Positions 20,644-28,013 of a stretch of 64,000 nucleotides of DNA are shown here, in pieces. Each line of letters begins with the position of its first letter. Positions within the stretch are counted from its first letter, which is position 1. The notes under the pieces were generated by a model. The model ran no database searches, was not told where the DNA came from, and saw nothing but the letters and a program-made list of their open reading frames with translations. The position numbers and the translations under genes are program-made. Origin of the DNA: Thiohalocapsa sp. (GTDB lineage Bacteria > Pseudomonadota > Gammaproteobacteria > Chromatiales > Chromatiaceae); assembly GCF_022340605.1 (NCBI RefSeq), contig NZ_JAJDNQ010000078.1, positions 1 through 64,000 of the forward strand, in the 5' to 3' direction.

Positions 20644-22551
20644 ATGCATCCATCCAAACACCCGAATCTTTCCGCGAGGCGCCTGCCCATGTGGCTCATC
20701 GTTCTGGCGGCGCTCGCGATCACGGTTCCGGTGCAGGCCGGCGTGCCGGACCAGCATGCCGATGCCATCAAGGCTGCGGCGGACCGGGAGGCGCAGACCA
20801 ATGACCTGATGTCGCCGGCGCATTCCGGCCTGTCCCGAGAGGAGCGTCATGCGGCCCTGCTCGATCGCGCATCCACGAGCGACACGGTCCCGGTCATCGT
20901 CCGCTTCAGGGAATCGACCATGACAGAAGGGCTGACGCTCCCTGAGCGCCAATCCCTGTCGCGGGCGAAGCGGACACGAGCGCTCGCCGCGCTGGGCCTG
21001 CACGACGAGCGCGACCGCACCGGCGCGCGCGTGAAGTCCTTCGAGCGGCTGGACGGCTTTGCCATGCGGGCGAGCGCCCGCGACATCGCCCGCCTGATCA
21101 ATGATCCCGAGGTACTGGAGGTTGTGGAGGATGCCGCGTATTCGCCGGCCGTTCTGGACAGCATGCCCCTCATCGGCGCCGCCGCCGACGGCAGCATGGC
21201 AGGCTACACCGGCGCCGGCCAAACCATCGCCATCCTCGACACCGGGGTCGACAAGGATCATCCCATGCTGGTCGGCAAGGTCGTTTCCGAGGCCTGCTAT
21301 TCCACCAGCAGTCCGCGCTACGGGGTCTACTCCTTGTGTCCCGATGCGGTGACATCCTCCACCGCGGTCGACTCGGCACGGCCCTGCGACAGCGATCTCT
21401 GGGGCTCCGGGTGTGATCATGGCACCCACGTCGCCGGCATTGCGGCCGGGGACGACGGCCTTCACGTTGGCGCCGCCAAGGATGCCCAAGTGATTGCAAT
21501 CCAGGTCTACAGCGGCTTCAGCGCCAGCGCCTGCGGCGGCGCCCCCTGCGTGATGGCCTACACCTCCGACATCATCAAGGGCCTGGAGCGGGTCCAGGCA
21601 CTGCGCGAGTCGTACACCATCGCAGCCGCCAATCTCAGTCTCGGCGGTGGAAGCTATACCGAGCCCTGCGACGGCGACCCGAGCAAGCCGGCCATCGACA
21701 GCCTGCGCGCGGCCGGAATCGCGACTGTCGTGGCCAGCGGGAACAGTGGCTACGTCAACGCCCTCGCGGCGCCGGCCTGCGTCTCCAGCGCGATCAGTGT
21801 CGGTGCCACCTGCGACGATGCCGGCGTCTATTGCGCCGCCCAGGACGCGGTGGCCGACTATTCGAACAGCGCCGACTTCCTGAGCCTGCTGGCCCCGGGG
21901 AGCCTCATCACATCGTCCGTGCCGGGGGGCGACTACGCGAGCTGGCATGGCACCTCCATGGCCGCACCGCATGTCGCCGGGGCTTGGGCGGTGTTGAAAG
22001 AGGCCTATCCAACGGCCGGTGTCGACCCGCTCCTGGCGGCATTCAGGGACAGCGGCAAAGCGGTGACCGACAGCGACAACGGCTTCACGATTTCCAGGAT
22101 CCAGGCCGCCGAGGCAATCGCGGCATTGAGCGCCGGCGAGCTGCCCGGTGACGACGGGGACGAGCCAACCACGCCTCCCGCGCCGCCCGAAGCGCCGGTC
22201 CTGAGCGCCCCCACCAACGTCTCCACGAGCGGCTTTACCGCCAATTGGAATGCAGTCCCGGATGCCGCGGGCTACCGTCTCGACGTCTCGCTGCGCAGCG
22301 ATTTCCGCCGGCTGGTCCGAGGCTATGACGATCTGGACGTCGGCGCCGCCACCAGCCAAGCAGTCTCGGGTCTGCGACCTTACCGCACTTACTACGTTCG
22401 CGTACGGGCGTACAACGCCGCCGGCATCAGCGTGAGCTCCACGCCACAATCCGTGACGACGAGCTCTTTCACGTCTTTCGGTGTAGCAGCTCTGGTGGGA
22501 GCGGCACGCTCGGTGCCGCGACCAGCGGCAAGACAGCACACCACGCCCTGA
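20644..22551 (+). CDS. Secreted subtilisin-like serine protease with fibronectin III domain
   Basis: 635-aa S8-family protease. Residues 14-32 form a signal peptide, and residues ~75-170 look like an inhibitor-type propeptide (VPVIVRFRESTMTE ... LDGFAMRASARDIARL). The catalytic triad is visible: Asp199 in AILDTGVDKDHP, His262 in DHGTHVAGIAAG and Ser438 in HGTSMAAPHVAGAW. A linker rich in Pro leads to one fibronectin type III domain (about 517-607). The last 18 or so residues are encoded by a GTGGGAGCG-type palindromic repeat, so the natural C-terminus has probably been replaced. Confidence 0.9.
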   Translation: MHPSKHPNLSARRLPMWLIVLAALAITVPVQAGVPDQHADAIKAAADREAQTNDLMSPAHSGLSREERHAALLDRASTSDTVPVIVRFRESTMTEGLTLPERQSLSRAKRTRALAALGLHDERDRTGARVKSFERLDGFAMRASARDIARLINDPEVLEVVEDAAYSPAVLDSMPLIGAAADGSMAGYTGAGQTIAILDTGVDKDHPMLVGKVVSEACYSTSSPRYGVYSLCPDAVTSSTAVDSARPCDSDLWGSGCDHGTHVAGIAAGDDGLHVGAAKDAQVIAIQVYSGFSASACGGAPCVMAYTSDIIKGLERVQALRESYTIAAANLSLGGGSYTEPCDGDPSKPAIDSLRAAGIATVVASGNSGYVNALAAPACVSSAISVGATCDDAGVYCAAQDAVADYSNSADFLSLLAPGSLITSSVPGGDYASWHGTSMAAPHVAGAWAVLKEAYPTAGVDPLLAAFRDSGKAVTDSDNGFTISRIQAAEAIAALSAGELPGDDGDEPTTPPAPPEAPVLSAPTNVSTSGFTANWNAVPDAAGYRLDVSLRSDFRRLVRGYDDLDVGAATSQAVSGLRPYRTYYVRVRAYNAAGISVSSTPQSVTTSSFTSFGVAALVGAARSVPRPAARQHTTP

Positions 22552-22616
22552 GTAGCTTGCGGCGGCAGGCAACCTCCCAGCCGCCATCGCGCCACAAAAG
22601 ACAGTGGCGCTCCCAC
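22495..22616. repeat. GTGGGAGCG-type inverted repeat, overlapping the protease 3' end
   Basis: GTGGGAGCGGCACGCTCGGTGC starts at 22495 and the inverted end GTGGCGCTCCCAC finishes at 22616; stems are imperfect. Related inverted pairs occur at 23092-23150, 25169-25227 and 35394-35516, with single ends at 24526 and 61811. This is the widespread GTGGGAGCG intergenic palindrome type. The stop codon of the subtilase lies inside it. Confidence 0.7.
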
Positions 22617-23003
22617 GCCGGCTCGCCCGGAGGAGCCGCATCTCGAAGCGCATCCGCCCGCACAGGAAGGGCCAAGAGCCGCGCGCCGCCGGCCACGTAG
22701 TCCGGGCTCGATGCGAGCGTCACGGAATTCGATGCGTCCAGGCCGGCGAAGACATGCCCCAGATCGACGCGGGCACCGCCGAGCGCGACTACTTGGCTGT
22801 GGCGAATCTCGCACACCACCGCGGCCATGCCCGTCCAACTCGGCGACGCCGGAGTGCCCGCGGCGCCCGAAATCAGGAGGTTGCGAGCGCCGCCGGCAAT
22901 CACTGCTCCGGCGTAGGGACGGGCCGACCGCGAAGAGTCGTGCTGGAAGCGCCGGCTTTCAGCCGGCTCGCCGCGTGCCCGGCGCGACGCCGGGCACGCG
23001 GCG
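22617..23003. other. Region without a clear gene
   Basis: A minus-strand frame (about 22903 down to 22650) contains the protein-like segment ARVDLGHVFAGLDASNSVTL, but it runs into the repeat at 22495-22616 and has no ribosome site. It may be the remnant of a larger protein. Nothing else is supportable. Confidence 0.4.
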
Positions 23004-23396
23004 TCAGGGCATCGACACGTATGTAAGCCTCTGTCGAGGCGACAGATGTCTTGAGGACACCACGGCCTTGATCATAGGTCCATCCATCGTCGTGGGAGCG
23101 CGGTCCTCGGCGCGACGGGCGCCCAGTCGCGGCGGTGACGCCGCTCCCACAGGGCACGCGCTTGGTAGAAGTTGTGACCAAGACCGACCAGACGACAGGT
23201 CCGGGTCGCCCTCGGTGCAGCCGATCAACCCGGTGCGACACAGCACCTCCTCCGCTCGCACCGGCTTCGCCGTGACCTCGGCATCGTAGTGCTCCAACGC
23301 CTCCTTGATCAGTTCGGAGACCGTCCTGCCCGTCAGCGCGCGCAGGTGGTCGAGCTTGCGCGACTGCTCGTCATCGAGTCCGGTGTTGATGCGCAT
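23004..23396 (-). CDS. Ribbon-helix-helix antitoxin-like protein with repeat-derived C-terminus
   Basis: 130 aa from ATG 23396. Residues 1-40 are a ribbon-helix-helix DNA-binding module typical of CopG/RHH antitoxins: MRINTGLDDEQSRKLDHLRA, then TGRTVSELIKEALEHYD. From about residue 82 the frame reads through the GTGGGAGCG repeat at 23092-23150 and ends in sequence with no protein-like character. No toxin gene (for example PIN) lies downstream. The natural antitoxin tail and partner appear to have been lost, leaving an orphan DNA-binding domain. Confidence 0.6.
   Translation of the reverse strand: MRINTGLDDEQSRKLDHLRALTGRTVSELIKEALEHYDAEVTAKPVRAEEVLCRTGLIGCTEGDPDLSSGRSWSQLLPSACPVGAASPPRLGARRAEDRAPTTMDGPMIKAVVSSRHLSPRQRLTYVSMP
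23092..23150. repeat. GTGGGAGCG-type inverted repeat inside the RHH reading frame
   Basis: GTGGGAGCGCGGTCCTCGGC at 23092 pairs with GACGCCGCTCCCAC ending at 23150. The interior contains partly matching CGCGACGGGCGCCCAGTCGCGG. Same family as 22495-22616 and 25169-25227. Confidence 0.75.
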
Positions 23397-23775
23397 GGGG
23401 ATGACCCCGGCTTCAGGCTGTCTGTCAAACCGTTTGGCGAGCCGCACACGAACGCAACCGGACACCTGAAAACAGAAACAGAAGAGGCCGGCGGTCCGGG
23501 CGCTGCTGCACTGGTGCCGCGGCACTCCGGCTGGCGCCGGAGCTCCGCCTCGGCAACGCGCTTGACGGCTCTGCCGTCAGCGTCGCTCTCGGCGTGTGGC
23601 GGAGCCAGGCAGACGGCGTGCCGGGGCCAGCCTCGGCACGAGATCAAAGCTCAACCCCGGTATCGTATTAGCCACGAACTCCCGGTCGCCGGCGCTGGAC
23701 TTCCCGCCAACGCCTGCCGCTGGGGTCGCGTCGCGCCGATAGCCGAGCGGACAAAAATGTCCGATACTGTCACGC

Positions 23776-23989
23776 ATGAAAGGGACGGAATTCATCCAGC
23801 GGGTGCAACGCTATGCCAAGGCCCATGGGGTCGCCAGCCACGTGGACGAAAAGCGCGGCAAGGGGGAGCCATGTGACGCTTTATCTCGGCGCGCGGCTCA
23901 CCATCGTCCGCAACCCCAAGGATGAGCTGAAGACCGGAACTTTGCATGCAATGCTCAGGCAGCTTAGCTTGAGCCTCAGCGATCTCTGA
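23776..23989 (+). pseudogene. hicA: hicA toxin gene with single-base frameshift
   Basis: mRNA-interferase toxin of the HicAB system, read in two frames. ATG 23776 gives MKGTEFIQRVQRYAKAHGVA then VDEKRGKG. The continuation SHVTLYLGARLTIVRNPKDE and ELKTGTLHAMLRQLSLSLSDL, including the catalytic-type SH(V/F)T histidine, is in the next frame and ends with TGA at 23987-23989. The break is in a run of five G at 23862-23866; four would restore one 70-residue HicA. This is either a genuine inactivating mutation (or slippage site) or an assembly error in a homopolymer. hicB follows after 12 bases. Confidence 0.8.
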
Positions 23990-24001
23990 GCGGAGCATCC
24001 G

Positions 24002-24433
24002 ATGCAATTCATCTATCCCGCGACCCTGACGCCCGACCCCACCGGTGGCTTCGTGGTCACTTTTCGCGACTGGCCGGAGGCCATCACCCAGGGCGAGAGC
24101 CCCGACGAGGCGCTTCTGGAGGCAGCCGACTGTCTGGAAGAGGCCGTCGCCGCGCGCATCGACGATCGAGACGAGATTCCGGCGGCCTCGGCCCCTCTGC
24201 CCGACGAGCATCCGGTGGCGGTCCCAATCCAAACCGCGCTCAAGGCAGCGCTGTTCTTGGCCATGCGCGAGACCGGCGTCGGCCCGACCGAGCTTGCGCG
24301 GCGCTTGGGCATCCACGAGAAGGCGGCGCGACGCCTGGTCGATCCCCGTCACGCAAGCAAGGCAGCGACGCTGGAGCAGGCATTGCTCACCGTCGGGCGA
24401 CGTCTGGCGATCGCGATCGAAAAGGCAGCGTGA
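24002..24433 (+). CDS. hicB: HicB-type antitoxin with helix-turn-helix tail
   Basis: 143-aa antitoxin. The N-terminal HicB fold is clear (YPATLTPDPTGGFVVTFRDW, then EAITQGESPDEALLEAADCL). It is followed by a C-terminal helix-turn-helix (MRETGVGPTELARRLGIHEK, then RLVDPRHASKAATLEQAL) that would bind the operon promoter. GGAG precedes ATG 24002. The adjacent hicA is frameshifted, so this antitoxin may be an orphan. A decayed second copy lies at 19728-19949. Confidence 0.9.
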   Translation: MQFIYPATLTPDPTGGFVVTFRDWPEAITQGESPDEALLEAADCLEEAVAARIDDRDEIPAASAPLPDEHPVAVPIQTALKAALFLAMRETGVGPTELARRLGIHEKAARRLVDPRHASKAATLEQALLTVGRRLAIAIEKAA

Positions 24434-24536
24434 CCGCCACCCGCGGCCAACCCCGCCAGGGAGATGCCGGCATGGACGATGCCGGTTTGGCCTTCACGAG
24501 CACTTTGGGCAGGGGGTTTCCTGCCGTGGGAGCGGA

Positions 24537-24643
24537 GAGAAAAGAGGGACAGACCACGTTTTTCTGCTAGATAGGGTCGCGAGGATGGTTCTGCTCATGG
24601 TTGGTCGGAGAAAAGAGGGACAGACCACGTTTTTCTGCTAGAT
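24537..24643. repeat. Two direct 36-base repeats upstream of a RAYT remnant
   Basis: The 36 bases at 24537-24572 recur identically at 24608-24643, 71 bases apart. Each contains AGAGGGACAGACCACG followed by TTTTTCTGCTAGAT. GGGACAGACCACG motifs are commonly found beside REP-associated tyrosine transposase genes, and such a remnant begins at 24681. A lone GTGGGAGCGG lies just before at 24526. Confidence 0.75.
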
Positions 24644-24680
24644 TCCGGCAGCCTCAACGATCTTCTCCCTGCCCAGCCCG

Positions 24681-24770
24681 ATGCCCAGACGCACCGGTAT
24701 CGTCGCCGCGGGCTTTCCGATGCACGTGATTCTGCGCGGGATCGACCGGGCCGCCGTGTTCTTCGCGCAG
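24681..24770 (+). pseudogene. N-terminal remnant of a REP-associated tyrosine transposase (RAYT)
   Basis: From ATG 24681 about 30 codons match the start of IS200-like RAYT proteins: MPRRTGIVAAGFPMHVILRG, then IDRAAVFFA with the conserved His and Arg-Gly. Homology then stops, and the frame closes at 24848 after unrelated residues. The catalytic tyrosine region is missing. The two direct repeats upstream fit the usual REP context of such genes. Confidence 0.65.
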
Positions 24771-24819
24771 GGTTTCTCCGGGATGGGGGGGACTGTGCAT
24801 TTCGTGTTTCGAGGTGGGC

Positions 24820-25104
24820 TTAATGGTAGTCCTGATAGTCCACGATGATGGCATCTTCGCCGTCGAAGGCAAACGTCAGGCGCCAATTGCCGCTGACCGA
24901 TACCGCCCAATGCCCGGCCAGATCGGCTGACAATGGGTGCAGCTTCCAACCGGGCAGGTTCATATCCTGCGGGGTTTTGGCGACGTCGAGGCGGGAAAGC
25001 TGGCGCGAAAGCCAACTTGCGTGTGGAGCCTGGATGCCGGCTTTCGGTCCGGTCTCGAAGAAGCGCTGCAGCCCTTTGTGCCGGAAGTGCTTGATCACGC
25101 GCAT
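24820..25104 (-). CDS. RelE/HigB-like toxin, orphan
   Basis: 94-aa protein of the RelE/ParE superfamily, HigB (plasmid maintenance killer) branch: IKHFRHKGLQRFFETGPKAG at the start, LSRLDVAKTPQDMNLPGWKL in the middle and GHWAVSVSGNWRLTFAFDG then DAIIVDYQDYH at the end. The Arg of NWRLTF is the family's ribosome-dependent RNase position. In canonical higBA the antitoxin gene follows directly, but here the downstream sequence is the RAYT remnant and repeats, so no antitoxin is visible. A clear ribosome site is also lacking. Confidence 0.8.
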   Translation of the reverse strand: MRVIKHFRHKGLQRFFETGPKAGIQAPHASWLSRQLSRLDVAKTPQDMNLPGWKLHPLSADLAGHWAVSVSGNWRLTFAFDGEDAIIVDYQDYH

Positions 25105-25168
25105 AACTGGATATCAGTGCTATACGGCCGGCAAGCTTCGCAGCAGTGTAGGCGCGGCGGAACCTGCC

Positions 25169-25227
25169 GTGGGAACGGCGTCCTCGCCGCGACTCACGGC
25201 CGATCGCGCCGAGGACGGCGCTCCCAC
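25169..25227. repeat. GTGGGAGCG-type inverted repeat
   Basis: GTGGGAACGGCGTCCTCGCC (25169-) pairs with GAGGACGGCGCTCCCAC ending at 25227, with only a few mismatches and a short AT-poorer loop. It lies between the orphan toxin gene and the 2OG-oxygenase gene. Confidence 0.8.
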
Positions 25228-25241
25228 GGTGGGGGACGGAC

Positions 25242-26294
25242 TTATGATCGAGGTTGCTCAGCGCGGCGTTCCCCCCCGCCCGCCCCCAACAACCGCTCCC
25301 GGTTGGCCAAGTCCTTGTTGCGCTGCTGCACCCGCCGCTCGTAGCTCGCTTGGTTCTTGGTGCAGACCAGGGTGTAGGGGCGGCCGGCCTTGTCGGTGTG
25401 GGTGTCGAGGTCGCAGCGGTGGGTGCGGATGCTGTCTTCCACATGCCGGCGCTTGGCCTCGGCGATGAAGGCCGCGGCGGCATCGACGCCCTTGAGCGCG
25501 GCGAAGCCCAGCTCCGCCTCGGTGTAGCTGTGCTCCAGCGGGCAGAGCAGCTTGTGCGGCAGGCCCGCCCCCGGCTCGGTGTCTCCCCAGCGGCGCAGCA
25601 GCTCGGCGAGCTGCCGGCGCTCACGGTCATGATCCGGCGCCTCGGGCAGCGGCCCGCCGTCGGGGCGCAGCAGGTTGTAGACCAACGCCCAGCGGTAGCC
25701 GCCTTTCACCGGCAGCACCTCGTGGCGGCAGTCGGCGTAGAAGGCAGCGTAGGCGACCTCGGACGGGTCGTCGCATTGCAGGCCGAGGCGGACCTCGTCG
25801 CCCTTGTGGCGGATCACCAGCTCGCCGCCGCTGAACTCGGACGGCAGAGCCAGCACTAGCGTAGCGAACATGCCGGGTGCCTTCTCGGTGTCGCGGTGGC
25901 TGACGAAAAAGCTGCCGGTGTCGTAAATCAGCAGCTTGTAAGGCTCTGCCTGCACCTGGCCCTGAACGCCGAGCCCCTCGGTGACCGCGCGCAGGATTCG
26001 CTCCAGGTCCTCCGACCAGCGCCGGCCGGTGATGCGAATGCTACCGGCATCGATCTGCCAGGTGCGGCGGACTTCCGTGTCGAGGATGGTTTCGGGGCCG
26101 CGGCCGTAAGGCGCTTGCTCGGCGACGGCGATCAGCTGCTCGGCCTGCGCCGGCAACAGCGGCAGCGCGAGGGTGCCGACGCCGTCGACGCTGAGGCCCG
26201 GCAGATGGATGTCGACGGTGCCGGACGCGCAGAAGCTTCCCGGGCGGTTCACGCGCGACAGGACTTCGGCGACGGCTTGCTGGAACTCGGGCAT
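25242..26294 (-). CDS. 2-oxoglutarate-Fe(II) oxygenase, probably internally deleted
   Basis: 350 aa from ATG 26294 (GGAG seven bases upstream). The double-stranded beta-helix core shows the metal-binding HxD in FVSHRDTEKAPGMFATLVLA and a second His in DCRHEVLPVKGGYRWALVYN, with the oxoglutarate-type Arg. The C-terminal segment (HRCDLDTHTDKAGRPYTLVC, then TKNQASYERRVQQR) resembles the far C-terminus of much longer proteins of this family. The joint near AAFIAEAKRRHVEDS may mark an in-frame deletion. Function of the family is not established. Confidence 0.75.
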   Translation of the reverse strand: MPEFQQAVAEVLSRVNRPGSFCASGTVDIHLPGLSVDGVGTLALPLLPAQAEQLIAVAEQAPYGRGPETILDTEVRRTWQIDAGSIRITGRRWSEDLERILRAVTEGLGVQGQVQAEPYKLLIYDTGSFFVSHRDTEKAPGMFATLVLALPSEFSGGELVIRHKGDEVRLGLQCDDPSEVAYAAFYADCRHEVLPVKGGYRWALVYNLLRPDGGPLPEAPDHDRERRQLAELLRRWGDTEPGAGLPHKLLCPLEHSYTEAELGFAALKGVDAAAAFIAEAKRRHVEDSIRTHRCDLDTHTDKAGRPYTLVCTKNQASYERRVQQRNKDLANRERLLGAGGGERRAEQPRS

Positions 26295-26432
26295 GGAGGG
26301 ACTCCGCTCGGGCATCGTTCGACGACGAAATACACGAACCAAGCGAAAAGGTCCAAAGCGCGGTGTCGGGCTTCGTTCCTCAGCCCGACCTGCGGAGCGC
26401 TGACGCCAGCCCCGCGTTGCCCCCGCCCCGCC

Positions 26433-26582
26433 CTATTCGGTCTCCTCCCGCACCGGCGGCGCCATGAGCTCCGGACCGGCCGAATCGGTGACGTGCTCGG
26501 CAATGACCTTGTCGATGGCTCGGGTGCCAGGCCCGATGCGGGAGACGGTGAGATCGGTGTCTGCGAGTTTCGCGTATTCCAT
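26433..26582 (-). pseudogene. Miniature aldo/keto reductase relic (N- and C-termini fused)
   Basis: A 49-codon frame with good ribosome site (GAGG five bases before ATG 26582). Residues 1-20 (MEYAKLADTDLTVSRIGPGT) match the start of aldo/keto reductases, and residues 22-43 (AIDKVIAEHVTDSAGPELMA) match their very end. About 270 residues including the catalytic Tyr/Lys/His are missing, and the two ends are joined in frame. It lies only 20 bases downstream of nuoN and is probably co-transcribed with the nuo-like operon. Confidence 0.75.
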
Positions 26583-26602
26583 CCTGTCCTCGTTCTCTTG
26601 CC

Positions 26603-28012
26603 CTAAGGCAGCAGCACTGCCCCGGCCAGGCCCCTGAGCAGCCCATCCACGCCGAACCCAAGCCCGACGGTTAACGCACCCGCGAGCAGCATCGCCGTCT
26701 GCGCCCAGGGCCCCAGCACGGCGACCCGGGGCGGTGGCGGCTCGAAGTACATCGGGCCGATGACGCGGGCGTAGTAGAACAGCGAGATCACCGAGTTCAG
26801 CACCACGGCCACCGCGAGCCAGCTCAGGCCGCCGTCCACCGCCGCCAGCATCAGCAAGAGCTTGCCCGCGAAGCCCACGAGCGGCGGAATCCCGAGCAGC
26901 GACAGGAGCGCGATGGTCAGCACCAGCATGCTCCAGGGCCGCGCGCGGGCGAGTCCGCGATAGTCCTGAAGATCAGCGCGCCCCCGCAGCCGCGCCACCA
27001 CGGCGAAGGCGGCCAGGTTGGCCGCCGCATAGCCGGCGAGGAAGACGATCAGCGCCGGCAGCGCCTGCCCGCTGCGGCCGATCATGGCCACGGCCACCAG
27101 CAGATACCCGGATTGGGACACCGACGACCAGCCGAGCAGCCGGCGCACGTCCGTCTGCCGCAGCGCTGCCAGGTTGCCCAGGGTCATGCTCAGGACGGCC
27201 AGCGTGGCAATGAGCCCGGACCAGCCTGCGAGCTCGCCGCCGAGCACCTGGCCGAGGCGGGCCAGCGCGACGGCCGCGCCCACCTTCGGCACCACGGTGA
27301 GATAGCCGGCCGCCGGCACCGGTGCGCCTTGGGCGGCGTCCGGCATCCAGGTGTGCGCCGGCACGGCGCCGAGCTTGAAGCAGAGCCCGATCACCACGAA
27401 GGTCGCCGCGACCAGCCAGGCCGTGTCCGGCTGCCCGCTCCCGACCGCCTCTTTGATGACGGCGTACTCCGTCGAGCCGGCCAGCCCGAACAGCCAGACG
27501 ACGCCGATCAGCAGCAGCGCATTCGCCAGCGCGCCCACCAGGAAGAACTTCATCCCGGCCTCGACGGACAGGTCATCGCCGCGGTGATAGGCGGCCAGGG
27601 TATAGCCGGTGGTCGAGCTGAGCAGGACGCCGATGACCAGCTCCATGGTGTCGGCGGCGCCCGCCATCATCAGCGCACCGACGGTCGCGAACAGCAGCAC
27701 CGCATAGTATTCGCCGTGCCTGGGGTCGCGGCGCAGCCATTCCGGCGACATCAAGAGCACCAGCAGCGTCCCGCCCAGAATGATGAGCTTGGCCCAGACG
27801 GTGACGCGATCGATCGCCCAGGTGCCGCTGAAGCCGAGCGCCGCGGGCCAGCCCAGTTGCAAGCCCGCGGCCGCCGCCGCCACGACGAGCCCGAGCGCCG
27901 CGAGCAGCGCGCAGAACCCCTGCTGCCGCCGCGGCAGCAGGCTCGCGGACAGGATCACCACGATGGCGGCCAGCAGCACGGCGAGCTCCGGGACGAGCCG
28001 TGCCAGCGGCAT
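26603..28012 (-). CDS. nuoN: Complex I-like antiporter subunit NuoN
   Basis: 469-aa proton-translocating membrane subunit homologous to NuoN, last of the eight-gene complex I-like operon. The family segments GLCFKLGAVPAHTWMPDAAQ and the later VVPKVGAAVALARLG keep the channel lysines. The helix that normally contains the conserved glutamate (LGIEL in E. coli) reads VIGVLLSSTTGY here, so that acidic residue is missing. One base separates it from the nuoM stop. It should form one of three antiporter-like channels in the membrane arm. Confidence 0.9.
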   Translation of the reverse strand: MPLARLVPELAVLLAAIVVILSASLLPRRQQGFCALLAALGLVVAAAAAGLQLGWPAALGFSGTWAIDRVTVWAKLIILGGTLLVLLMSPEWLRRDPRHGEYYAVLLFATVGALMMAGAADTMELVIGVLLSSTTGYTLAAYHRGDDLSVEAGMKFFLVGALANALLLIGVVWLFGLAGSTEYAVIKEAVGSGQPDTAWLVAATFVVIGLCFKLGAVPAHTWMPDAAQGAPVPAAGYLTVVPKVGAAVALARLGQVLGGELAGWSGLIATLAVLSMTLGNLAALRQTDVRRLLGWSSVSQSGYLLVAVAMIGRSGQALPALIVFLAGYAAANLAAFAVVARLRGRADLQDYRGLARARPWSMLVLTIALLSLLGIPPLVGFAGKLLLMLAAVDGGLSWLAVAVVLNSVISLFYYARVIGPMYFEPPPPRVAVLGPWAQTAMLLAGALTVGLGFGVDGLLRGLAGAVLLP

Positions 28013-28013
28013 C

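Noticed and set aside
20572-22653. 693-codon antisense frame across the subtilase gene
   Set aside because: Antisense shadow; the plus strand has a complete catalytic triad and signal peptide.
22469-22903. Minus-strand frame with DLGHVFAGLDAS-like segment
   Set aside because: Possibly a remnant, but it lacks start signals and its second half is repeat sequence antisense to the protease end; not strong enough to call.
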